A DNA stretch of 7,670 nt from CAIUVD01 sp044338255. Lineage in GTDB: Bacteria; Planctomycetota; UBA11346. The stretch is from contig JBIILZ010000151.1 of assembly GCA_044338255.1 (NCBI GenBank), positions 1 to 7,670 of the forward strand, written 5' to 3'. Positions within the stretch are counted from its first letter, which is position 1, and each line of letters starts with the position of its first letter. The translations under genes and the position numbers were made by a program. Shown piece after piece: positions 1-6,200 of this stretch. Below the pieces are notes generated by a model. It saw only the letters and a program-made list of their open reading frames with translations, made no database searches and was not told where the DNA came from.

Positions 1-10
1 GGCCTCCGCT

Positions 11-34
11 CAATTGAATGAGTCCATTCAATTG
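11..34. repeat. 10-bp inverted repeat, 4-nt spacer
   Basis: CAATTGAATG (11-20) and its exact reverse complement CATTCAATTG (25-34) flank the spacer AGTC. The surrounding bases 1-230 are clearly more AT-rich than the rest of the window and hold no credible coding frame. The site could be an operator-like palindrome or the stem of a weak terminator for a gene off the left edge. No T-tract follows on either strand, so a terminator role is not favoured. Function unknown. Confidence 0.5.
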
Positions 35-136
35 TGCCACACTCCTGATGATGGACCTCGCTTTTTCCACGTTCGAAATCACCACCGACACCACCAGACA
101 ACTTACACCACTTGACGGGACACAACCCCATTACAA

Positions 137-171
137 TTCCTACTTGGAACCATGACGGTTTCAGGTGGAAC
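137..171. repeat. Diverged hairpin, related to the 191-225 hairpin
   Basis: Arms 137-151 and 157-171 form an imperfect stem (10 of 15 Watson-Crick matches plus some G-T) around the 5-nt loop ATGAC. The right arm matches the right arm of the perfect hairpin at 211-225 in 13 of 15 positions, and loop length is the same. The two hairpins, with centres 54 bp apart, therefore look like an old direct duplication of one hairpin unit. No clear T-tract accompanies this copy, so it may be a decayed terminator. Confidence 0.5.
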
Positions 172-183
172 AAAAGGCAGCCA

Positions 184-225
184 TAAAAAGGTTCCACCTA
201 GAACCACTACGGTTCTAGGTGGAAC
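184..225 (-). terminator. Rho-independent terminator, minus strand
   Basis: A perfect 15-bp stem (191-205 with 211-225, loop ACTAC) is followed on the minus strand by C then TTTTT (complement of 185-189). That is the standard intrinsic terminator layout for transcription running leftward from the tRNA region. It would stop any read-through past the stronger hairpin at 419-469, or end an RNA from the 229-466 block. On the plus strand the stem is followed by AATTGG, so a plus-strand role is less likely. Confidence 0.75.
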
Positions 226-228
226 AAT

Positions 229-262
229 TGGTCGGGGCGACAGGATTCGAACCTGCGCCCCG
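229..262 (-). pseudogene. tRNA-Pro 3'-end fragment forming an acceptor/T-arm minihelix
   Basis: Bases 229-257 repeat exactly the last 29 nt of the intact tRNA-Pro gene (467-495): T-stem, TTCGAAT loop, acceptor 3' strand, A73 and CCA. D and anticodon arms are absent. The bases that replace them (256-262, minus strand CGGGGCG) again supply the acceptor 5' strand. The minus-strand RNA can therefore fold as a 7-bp acceptor stem plus 4-bp T-stem with the 7-nt T-loop, one bulged base (240) and a single-stranded ACCA tail. It cannot decode. It may be a deletion remnant, an att-like duplication made by an integrase acting at the tRNA 3' end, or a tRNA-mimic tail of an uncharacterised RNA. Confidence 0.6.
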
Positions 263-387
263 GCTGGCTTGCTCCTCGCTTCGCTGCGGGGCGGCGCCAT
301 CCCTGCGGTGGGCCGGAGGCCACGCCTGTGGCCTCCTAAAGCCGGCGCGGCTTTGCCCATCCTCGCCTTTGCGTCCCTGGTGGGACT
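263..387. other. GC-rich, hairpin-dense non-coding block
   Basis: No gene is supported here. The block holds successive perfect hairpins: GGAGGCCAC/GTGGCCTCC (315-323 with 328-336, loop GCCT) and AAAGCCG/CGGCTTT (338-344 with 348-354, loop GCG). A GTCCC/GGGAC stem (373-377 with 382-386) follows. The 12-mer CCTTTGCGTCCC at 366-377 also occurs in the anticodon region of the tRNA gene (497-508). Reading frames across the block are open only because they pass through tRNA-like DNA. It is either a structured repeat or the body of an uncharacterised RNA ending in the 229-262 minihelix. Confidence 0.5.
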
Positions 388-421
388 GGTCGCAGGTGCT
401 TATGCGCTGTCGCCCCGACCA
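388..421 (+). pseudogene. Inverted, degenerate copy of the tRNA-Pro 3' half
   Basis: On the plus strand GGTCGCAGGT (388-397) and CTGTCGCCCCGACCA (407-421) match the variable-loop/T-stem and the T-stem/acceptor/CCA parts of the tRNA-Pro at 467-544. The T-loop between them is replaced by an unrelated 9-nt stretch. The conserved TTCGAAT is lost, and no D-arm or acceptor 5' strand is visible upstream, so this is not a functional tRNA. It faces the intact gene head-on across the 419-469 hairpin and is what extends that hairpin into a 75-bp palindrome. Confidence 0.6.
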
Positions 422-481
422 GAAAAAGAGACACCCCCGGCGAAGCGCCGGGGGTGTCTCTTTTTCTGGTCGGGGCGACAG
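407..481. repeat. 75-bp near-perfect palindrome (36-bp arms, 3-nt loop)
   Basis: Bases 407-442 are the exact reverse complement of 446-481, with AAG (443-445) as the only spacer. The outer 15 bp of each arm are tRNA-Pro 3'-end sequence and the inner ~21 bp are the terminator stem. A match this long is more than a terminator needs. It indicates an inverted duplication that included the end of the tRNA gene. Such palindromes can extrude as cruciforms and are prone to deletion in cloning and to assembly errors. Confidence 0.85.
419..469. terminator. Strong bidirectional intrinsic terminator after tRNA-Pro
   Basis: The hairpin lies directly against the CCA end of the tRNA gene. Its stem has a GC core (ACCCCCGGCG with CGCCGGGGGT) and outer AGAAAAAGAG / CTCTTTTTCT arms, so a T-run follows the GC core on either strand. 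It terminates the leftward tRNA transcript, and would equally stop rightward transcription from the 388-421 pseudogene side. Exonuclease trimming back to the encoded CCA would give the mature tRNA end. Confidence 0.8.
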
Positions 482-544
482 GATTCGAACCTGCGACCTT
501 TGCGTCCCGAACGCAACGCTCTAGCCAAGCTGAGCTACGCCCCG
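467..544 (-). tRNA. tRNA-Pro, anticodon CGG (reads CCG)
   Basis: A complete 78-nt cloverleaf on the minus strand: acceptor stem CGGGGCG/CGCCCCG, D-stem GCTC/GAGC with a GG-containing loop, anticodon stem TTGCG/CGCAA with loop TTCGGGA, 5-nt variable loop, T-stem GCAGG/CCTGT with loop TTCGAAT, A73 and an encoded CCA. The anticodon CGG is at 509-507. The C1-G72 pair that begins the acceptor is typical of bacterial tRNA-Pro. It lies 70 bp beyond the stop of the FtsB-like gene on the same strand and ends in the 419-469 hairpin. I found no convincing sigma-70 promoter of its own, so it may be processed from a read-through transcript. Protein-like frames crossing it (with peptides such as GDRIRTCD or AGSNPVAPT) are the usual spurious translations of tRNA genes. 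Confidence 0.96.
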
Positions 545-554
545 TCATTCGATT

Positions 555-579
555 CGCGCACGTGCGGGTCACGTGCGCG
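555..579. other. 10-bp inverted repeat between the ftsB-like gene and tRNA-Pro
   Basis: CGCGCACGTG (555-564) pairs exactly with CACGTGCGCG (570-579) around the loop CGGGT. It lies downstream of the septum-initiator stop codon (615) and just upstream of the tRNA 5' end. No T-tract follows on the minus strand, so it is not a classical intrinsic terminator. It may instead be an attenuating or RNA-processing hairpin separating the mRNA from the tRNA. Its function is unproven. Confidence 0.45.
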
Positions 580-614
580 GAAGCATGCTCATAAAGCTGT
601 CCGTGAAGTCAATA

Positions 615-908
615 TCAGCGCTTGTCGGCGTGGGCGATTGGCGGTGGGGTGAATTCGTTGGGACGGCTGTAGTTCAAGCGGTCGCGGGCGAGCAGCTCGA
701 TTACATAGGGATTCTTAGTGCGTACGGCGGTGAGCAGATCCTGGTGCAGCTGCATTTCGCGCTGCATGCGCAGGGTGTCGAGATGCTCGCGAGCGGCGAG
801 CCCACGAATGTCGCTGACTTCCTGCGCGCGCATGCCCAGCTGGCGGACCAGGAACACCAGCACGGCCAGCGCCAACAGCAGATGAAGAGCGATCGCCAGT
901 GCGCGCAT
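615..908 (-). CDS. FtsB/DivIC-like septum formation initiator
   Basis: A 97-aa single-pass membrane protein of the FtsB/DivIC family, which in known bacteria joins FtsL and FtsQ (DivIB) and helps activate septal peptidoglycan synthesis. A short N-terminus is followed by a membrane segment at about residues 4-22 (AIALHLLLALAVLVFL). A mostly helical, charged stretch (26-64) follows, as expected for the coiled coil. The family's C-terminal signature is at 66-86 (NPYVIELLARDRLNYSRPNEF), resembling the usual 'aR..L...rPgE' ending. The length is normal for FtsB. The start is supported by a GAAGGG site 7 nt upstream. The gene begins 4 nt after the stop of the FGGY gene, so the two should be co-transcribed. 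The coiled coil is less leucine-regular than in textbook FtsB. Family assignment is good; FtsB versus DivIC cannot be settled here. Confidence 0.78.
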   Translation of the reverse strand: MRALAIALHLLLALAVLVFLVRQLGMRAQEVSDIRGLAAREHLDTLRMQREMQLHQDLLTAVRTKNPYVIELLARDRLNYSRPNEFTPPPIAHADKR

Positions 909-912
909 GTGG

Positions 913-2445
913 TTACCCTTCGGCTTCGGCGGCTTGGGCGATGGCGACCTGGGCGGCCAGGGCGGCGGTCACTGGATTGACCGCTGCCGCCAGGCGCGCG
1001 GCCCGTGGTGCGACGTTCTTGTAGACGTCGGCGGCGGCCCGCCGTGGACTGAACGAGATGCGATTCTTCGCGACTTTCGCACAGGCCTCTTCAAGCGACT
1101 TGTGCACGCCGACCGCCACCGTCGCGAGCACCGCGACGCCGATGGCCGCGGACTCGACGGGCGAGATCGCCTGCACCGGATGATCGAGGACGTCAGCCAT
1201 GATCTGGCACCACAGGTGATTGGCAGCTCCAGGACCGGTGAGCACGATTTTATCAGGGGCGCGCTTCAGTTCGCTCAACTGATCGAGCACGCGCCGACAG
1301 GCCAAGGCTCCGCCTTCGAAGGCCGCACGGGCGAGGTGGCCGCGTCCGTGGCGCGGGTCGAGGCCGAGGAAGCCGCCGGGAGCACCGGGGGCCGCCGGGA
1401 GGTAGAGCAGGTCATCGGCGCCGGGAGGGACTTCCGAGGCCATCTCGGCCAGCAGCTCGAGGGGATCGCGCTGGTTGCGGCGAGCTTGTGCGGTTTCGGC
1501 GGGGAGGACCGCTGAAAACAGCCAATCGACGCCACCGGCTCCGGCCAGATCGCGTGCCGCCAGCGCCCAGGTGTTGGGCACGGTGTGACAGGACGATGCC
1601 AGGCGACCACTCGGGTCGCGGCTGAATTCAGAGGTGGTCAGGAACAGGTCGCCCCGGCCACCGAGCTCGATGACGGCAGCCCCGGGCTGATGGATGCCAC
1701 AGGCGAGGGCCAGGGCGGCGGGATGTCCGGCACCGGTGATCACCGGCGTGCCGGCGGCGAGGCCGGTGTCGCGGGCGGCGGCTTCAGTGACCCGGCCGGC
1801 GAGCGAACGGCCATCGGAGATGGGCGGAAACCATTCTGGCTGCAGTCCGAGCAGGGTCAGGACCTGCTTCGACCAGGTGCGCGTCTTGGGATTGAACAGC
1901 AGCGTCGCCGCCGCGTCGGTGGCATCGGTGGTCAACGTGCCCGTGAGCTTGAAGCGCAGGAAATCCTTGGCGCCGAGGACCTGATGCAGGTCGTGCCAAG
2001 CGCGCTTTTCAGTGGCACGCAAGGCCAGCAGTTTGACCGCCGTGGCGACGGTCGAGGCCGTCCCGCCGGTGAGGTTGAGCAGGGTGCGGGCGCCGACGGC
2101 CTTTTGCAGCTCTTCGAGAGCGCTGGCAGCGCGTGGATCGGTGCCCAGCGTGGCGTTGGCCAACGAGGTGCCTTCGTTGTCGATCAATACGCAGGCGTCA
2201 TCACCGGTGACCCCGATGCAGCGGATCTGGTCAGGCTTGAGCTTGGCGCGGCGCAGCAATTCCTTGATGCCGGTACGGGCGGCTCGCCACCAGTCGAGCG
2301 GATCGCCGGCAGCCCGTTCATCACCGCTTTCACCGGCATAGGCGCGCCGCATGGCATGAACGATGGTGCCGTCACCGGCGAGTATGGCCAAGCCGAGGCC
2401 GCCGCGCGCGATGTCGCAGCCGAGAACGAAGGAAGGTGCTGACAT
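913..2445 (-). CDS. FGGY-family (xylulokinase-like) protein with degenerate active site
   Basis: A 510-aa protein whose length and fold markers match FGGY carbohydrate kinases, closest to the xylulokinase group. Recognisable landmarks: VLGCDIARGG (7-16), the conserved Asp-Pro-Arg region (103-105), a K138-containing helix, LGAKDFLRFKLTGTLTTDATDAA (157-179), the GRVTEAAARDTGLAAGTPV linker (217-235), and the C-terminal TGPGAANHLWCQIMADVL (403-420). Key residues are missing. The GxGD motif with the catalytic base (Asp233 in E. coli XylB) reads GAGH (His241, codon 1725-1723). The N-terminal GTSG phosphate loop reads ARGG, the second GTSG reads GGRG (262-265), and the substrate motif GQMHG reads GDDAC (81-85). 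Phosphotransfer is therefore doubtful, and a regulatory or binding role is possible. An Ala-rich tail (~466-510) is extra. The start is fixed by the N-terminal strand beginning at once; there is no Shine-Dalgarno sequence. It is translationally adjacent to the ftsB-like gene. Confidence 0.88.
   Translation of the reverse strand: MSAPSFVLGCDIARGGLGLAILAGDGTIVHAMRRAYAGESGDERAAGDPLDWWRAARTGIKELLRRAKLKPDQIRCIGVTGDDACVLIDNEGTSLANATLGTDPRAASALEELQKAVGARTLLNLTGGTASTVATAVKLLALRATEKRAWHDLHQVLGAKDFLRFKLTGTLTTDATDAAATLLFNPKTRTWSKQVLTLLGLQPEWFPPISDGRSLAGRVTEAAARDTGLAAGTPVITGAGHPAALALACGIHQPGAAVIELGGRGDLFLTTSEFSRDPSGRLASSCHTVPNTWALAARDLAGAGGVDWLFSAVLPAETAQARRNQRDPLELLAEMASEVPPGADDLLYLPAAPGAPGGFLGLDPRHGRGHLARAAFEGGALACRRVLDQLSELKRAPDKIVLTGPGAANHLWCQIMADVLDHPVQAISPVESAAIGVAVLATVAVGVHKSLEEACAKVAKNRISFSPRRAAADVYKNVAPRAARLAAAVNPVTAALAAQVAIAQAAEAEG
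916..921 (-). promoter_or_regulatory. Ribosome binding site of the ftsB-like gene
   Basis: The minus strand reads GAAGGG 7 nt before the ATG at 908-906. It overlaps the last codons of the upstream FGGY gene, so translation of the two genes is probably coupled. It contrasts with the FGGY and 1398-aa genes, neither of which shows a Shine-Dalgarno sequence. Confidence 0.7.
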
Positions 2446-2457
2446 TGTGATCGGGCA

Positions 2458-2486
2458 AGGGTAGGCAATGGCGAGACTTCCGTCAA
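2458..2486 (-). promoter_or_regulatory. Candidate sigma-70-type promoter of the FGGY gene
   Basis: On the minus strand TTGACG (2486-2481) is followed after 17 bp by TACCCT (2463-2458). The -35 box matches TTGACA in 5 of 6 bases, and the -10 box fits TAnnnT only (3 of 6 to TATAAT). The -10 ends 12 bp before the ATG at 2445, so transcription would start only about 5-6 nt upstream of the gene. This agrees with the lack of any Shine-Dalgarno sequence. Read-through from the methyltransferase gene is an alternative. Confidence 0.45.
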
Positions 2487-2512
2487 GGAGGTAGGCGTAT
2501 AGGCTATCCGGC

Positions 2513-3079
2513 TTACGACCAGGCGAGGGTGACTAAGGTGTAGTTCAGCGGGCGTCGACGGATGTGCCAGGATAAGCCGAACGTAGCGGCGATTTCGGGT
2601 AATTCAGTCTCCAATTCCGTGCGCGGGTCAGCCAGGAGGCAATGTCCATTGGGCGCCAGACTGCTGGCGATGCTGCGCAGCAAGGCCTCATGAAACAGCG
2701 GGCGATACAGAATATCGGCGCCGATGAGGAGGTCGAAAGGCCCGCCGGGGAGCGGTTCGCCCCAGGCATGGCGCGCCACGTGTCCGCGTTCGGCAACCGC
2801 ATTCACCGCCAGCGCGCGGCTGACATAGGCCAACGGCGCCTCCTCGAGATCTGCGAAGAGCACGTTCGCGGCGCCAAGTAAGAGAGCCGTAAGACCGCTG
2901 CGTCCGCGTCCGCAACCGAGCTCAGCGATGCGCAATCCACGGCAATCGACGACCTCGGCCAAGTCCGCGGCGAGACGCTCGCCTGCCGGCCAGGGATAGG
3001 CCCACGTCAGATCCCCATCACCGCTGGCGGGGTTCAGGTGCGGACGCCATTCGGGCATGATGGGAAGGTGGGCAGGCAT
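2513..3079 (-). CDS. Class I SAM-dependent methyltransferase (Methyltransf_16-like)
   Basis: A 188-aa predicted cytoplasmic methyltransferase. Numbered from the ATG at 3079, the visible motifs are WPAG (30-33); glycine-rich SAM-binding motif I ELGCGRGRSG (53-62); the acidic end of strand 2, FADLEE (75-80); motif IV-like FDLLIGADILYRP (115-127); and LLADPR (148-153). The WPAG, ELG.G and GADILY combination is that of the METTL21/nicotinamide-N-methyltransferase-like group, many of which methylate lysines of proteins. The substrate here cannot be told. The frame stays open upstream to 3277, but that would overlap the divergent gene and add an Arg/Pro/Thr-rich leader containing a tandem repeat. 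The start is therefore placed at 3079; Met at 3058, seven codons later, is also possible. No Shine-Dalgarno sequence is seen for either. The gene lies 67 bp upstream of the FGGY gene on the same strand. Confidence 0.82.
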   Translation of the reverse strand: MPAHLPIMPEWRPHLNPASGDGDLTWAYPWPAGERLAADLAEVVDCRGLRIAELGCGRGRSGLTALLLGAANVLFADLEEAPLAYVSRALAVNAVAERGHVARHAWGEPLPGGPFDLLIGADILYRPLFHEALLRSIASSLAPNGHCLLADPRTELETELPEIAATFGLSWHIRRRPLNYTLVTLAWS

Positions 3080-3106
3080 AGGAACGTACGTGGGAGTAGT
3101 GAAGGT

Positions 3107-3132
3107 GGTCGGTGAAGGCGGTCGGTGAAGGC
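3107..3132. repeat. Tandem 13-bp direct repeat in the divergent intergenic region
   Basis: GGTCGGTGAAGGC occurs twice back to back (3107-3119, 3120-3132), preceded by a partial third unit GTGAAGGT (3099-3106). It lies 28 bp upstream of the assigned methyltransferase start, in the 137-bp region between the divergent genes. Tandem sites like this can bind a regulator, or may simply be slippage products. If the methyltransferase started at 3277 the repeat would be coding. Confidence 0.6.
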
Positions 3133-3182
3133 TGGCGTGGAGTACGCGTTCACTGCTGCGGCGCAATCCACGAATCGTCGCG

Positions 3183-3210
3183 TTGACCCCATCCTTATGC
3201 AGTCTAACGT
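3183..3210 (+). promoter_or_regulatory. Candidate promoter of the 1398-aa gene, leaderless geometry
   Basis: TTGACC (3183-3188) is followed after 16 bp by TAACGT (3205-3210). The -35 matches the consensus in 5 of 6 bases, and the -10 fits TAnnnT. The -10 ends 6 bp before the ATG at 3217, so the predicted first transcribed base is at or next to the A of the start codon. No Shine-Dalgarno sequence is present, and an in-frame TAA (3205-3207) excludes an upstream start. Both facts fit a leaderless mRNA. Confidence 0.5.
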
Positions 3211-3216
3211 CATAGC

Positions 3217-6200
3217 ATGGGTTTCGCTGGCAATCTCCGCACGCTGTCACTGCCGGAAGTCGTTCAGACTCTCGCACGCATCCAGGCCACCGGCATCCTG
3301 CGCTTGGCGGCCGATGAGGGTCACCGCGAGGTGGTCTTCAATCAGGGCACGATCATCGGGGTGGCGTTTTCCTCCGGGGCCGAACGGCAGGCGCTGCTGC
3401 AGCGCATGATCATGCAGAACACCCTCGATGCCACGGCCGCGGCGACGATCAGCGCCACCGGCAGCGAAACCCAGGTGGTGCAGTCGCTCATCGAACAGGG
3501 CCTGGTCACCGACGAAGACGTCAACGAAGCGCGTCAGCGTCAGGCCGAAGAAGAATTGATTTCGCTCTGTACCTGGGAAGCAGCCGACTTCGTTTTTCAT
3601 GACGCCAGTCCCGATGAGCCTGAAGCCACCGAGCTGGTCAAGAAATTCTCTTCGCTCGGACTGACGATTAATTCGAGCAGCCTGCTGATGGAAGCCGCGC
3701 GCCGCATCGATGAGTGGTCGCATTTGAAGGAATGCCTTCCCGATGGGCAGATCGTCCTCGGGGTCGCCAATGGTCAGGACGAAGCCCTGGGGAAGGCTGC
3801 GCTCGAATATCCCGGAGTGGCGGTGGTGCCGTTGGTCGACGCTATGCGGACCATCGATGACATCGTCCAGGGCGCGGTGGTCACGCGCTTGGAGGTCTAT
3901 CAGGTTCTCGCTGACTTGCTCGAAAAGAAGATCATCTGTCAACTGTCGCGCGAAGACCTCATCGCCCACGCCGATTTCTGGAAGGAGCAGCACAACAATC
4001 AATTGGCGGCGCGGCTTTATCGCCGCGCCCTGGTGTTGTTCCCCGCTGATCGCGAGACCCAGATCAAGCTTGGCGCCTGCCTGGAATACATCGGCGACCA
4101 GGATGAGGCCGCGCAGTGCTATGGGCAGCTGGCGCGGGGGTGCCTGGATGAGGGCGACCCTGGCCGTGCCTCTGAGTTCTCTCGGCACGCGGTGTCGCTG
4201 CGTCCACAGGATCCCAAGTTGCGGCAGATCCTCGCGCGCTGTCATTTCATGCGCGGCGATGAGTTGGCGGCGAGCAGCGAGCTCAAGGAGGTGGTGAAGA
4301 TCTATCTCGAACTCGGCCAGCTCGAGGACGCCCGCGGTACCTGCCTCAAGGTCCTCGAGATCAATCGCGGCGATGATTTCGCACGCCGCGAATTGGCGCG
4401 GATCTTCTCCCGCGTCGAGAATGACCAGCAGTCGGAAGACGTCGTGGTCTGTGTGCAATGCGCCACCGTCAACCATCGTGAGGCCTCGTCTTGCACGAGC
4501 TGTAAGGCCTCGCTGCAGTTGACCTGCCTCTCCTGCGGGCGGGTGGTCGCGGTCTCGGATCGGCTGTGCATCTTCTGCGGCTCGCAGCCGCATGCCGGCC
4601 GCGCCATGCGTCATTCCGGAGGCAGCCCGACGACCTCACGCATCATCAATCGCAGCGCTACCCGGCGTCCGGCAAGCGCCCTGGTTGCCGCGGTACAGGT
4701 GAACGAGGAGCAGCCGGTGGTTGGCGGCAGTGGTCCCCGCATCGCGGTGCGCGAAGGGGCCGCCCCCGAGGCGGCTCCGGCGGCCGAGTCCGCGTCAGGC
4801 ACCTCTTCTGGGGCGGAGCGCTGGCGCGTCGAGCTCGACAAGCATGTCGGTGCGGCGCGGGCTAACGAAGAGGCCGGGAATATCGACCAAGCGCTGCAGT
4901 CGTGGCGCGAGGTCTCAAAATTACAGCCCGACAATCCGCAGATCCTTGCGCACATCAAAGATCTCGAAGTCGAGGTCAATCAGCTCGCGGTCGAGCAGAA
5001 CATCGATATCGGGCACCGTTTGAGCCGCACCCGGCACCCCTGGCAGGCGGCCAAGGCCTATCGCCTGGCGCTGCGCCTGATGCGCAGCGATGATCCCCGC
5101 GTGCCACCGGTGAGTGAGGTCCTGGCGCGGGCTGAACGCGATCAACGCAAGATCGGCCTGGTCTATGGCGTGGCGGCGGTGGTGCTGCTGGCCTGTGCCG
5201 GGCTGGCCGGCCGGCCCTACTACCAGATCAACCGCTTTGAGAAGGCACGCAATGAGGTCGAGGCGCGCATCACCGCCCTGGCCAGCCAATCAGCGGAGCA
5301 AGCTGGCGGTGAAATGACCGCCCTCGATGAGGCCCTCGTTCAGCTCGCAACCGATGCTGAGCGGATTCGCGGGGCCTTCGGCAAGCAGGCGCAACGTGAT
5401 CAGGTCGAGCTTCGTTCGCTCCTGTACACCACCCGTGCGGGGATCGCCGCGCGTTCCCTGGATGTGATCGATAAGCTGCTGCAGGCGCGCAATGTCACCG
5501 AAGCCGAACGTCTGCTGACGCAGCATCAAAACAGTTTCGGTATCGACTTCGAGCCACAGCGGGTGCAGGTGGCCAAGGATCAGCTGGCCAATCTCAAGCG
5601 TCTGATGCGGGTGCAGGAGGATGAGCGGAAGGTCGCTCCGCAGAAGATGCAGGCGGCCAAGAAGCAGGAAGAGGACCATCACCTGGGATCGGCCATTGAG
5701 GTCTACCGCGAATTGGCGGCATCGAGCAATCTCGAGATCGCCGGCGAGGCCCAATCCCTGGTCGCCCGTCTACAGCCCAAAGAACGTGAATTCCTTGAGG
5801 CGTGGAAGGCGGCCCTGGCTTTGGGCAGCACCGAGCTGGTGCGTTGCGATCAGGCCCTGGCGGCGCTTGCCGCCGATGCCCGCGAATGGGGCAAGGAGGG
5901 TGAGCAGGTGCGCCTGCGCCAGGAAGTCGCGCAGAAGCTGAAGGCTGCTGAACAGGCTTATGCGGCCTTGCCGGTGAATGCTGCCGTGGCCCAGCTCGAG
6001 TCCTTCATTGCCACCAATCCTGCGACTCAGCAGACGATCTTGGCCCAAAATCGACTCTCGGCCCTGCAAGCGCGGATGCAGGGGCGCGACCGGGCCCTGG
6101 CGGTTTTCCGTCAGCAGATGGAAGCCCGCCATTACGAACTCGCCTGGCAGACCGGGCGCGATCTGGTCAACGGCTTCGGACCCTTGCTGCAGCCCGGTCA

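Noticed and set aside
181..225. CRISPR-like repeats from the two related hairpins (137-171, 191-225)
   Set aside because: Only two diverged copies, a spacing that does not fit, and one copy is a clear intrinsic terminator.
229..421. tmRNA (ssrA), because of the tRNA-like 3' end with CCA and matching 5' end
   Set aside because: No tag reading frame, no tmRNA D-loop or G-U feature at the start, and far too short; the 5' match is just an inverted tRNA fragment.
582..612. Possible tRNA-Pro promoter: TTGACT (612-607, minus) with TATGAG or CATGCT downstream
   Set aside because: Spacings are 13 and 19 bp, and the -10 matches are poor; not convincing.
152..652. Open plus-strand frames of 101-166 codons and minus-strand frames of 78-85 codons over the tRNA region
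   Set aside because: They run through the tRNA-Pro gene and its fragments and give the familiar spurious tRNA peptides (GDRIRTCD, AGSNPVAPT, AGAQVRILS). There is no domain or plausible ribosome site.
1585..2442. 285-codon plus-strand frame opposite the FGGY gene
   Set aside because: Antisense shadow of a high-GC gene. The composition (Gly/Arg/Gln-rich) matches no family, while the opposite strand has a clear FGGY fold.
3080..3277. N-terminal extension of the methyltransferase to the ATG at 3277
   Set aside because: It would overlap the first 61 bases of the divergent gene, cover its promoter, and add a low-complexity leader unlike the family.
3247..4614. 455-codon minus-strand frame opposite the large gene, and a similar 505-codon frame at 5770-7287
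   Set aside because: Long antisense frames are expected in GC-rich codon usage. They are rich in Arg, His, Asp and Ala with no recognisable motifs, whereas the plus strand encodes clear domains.
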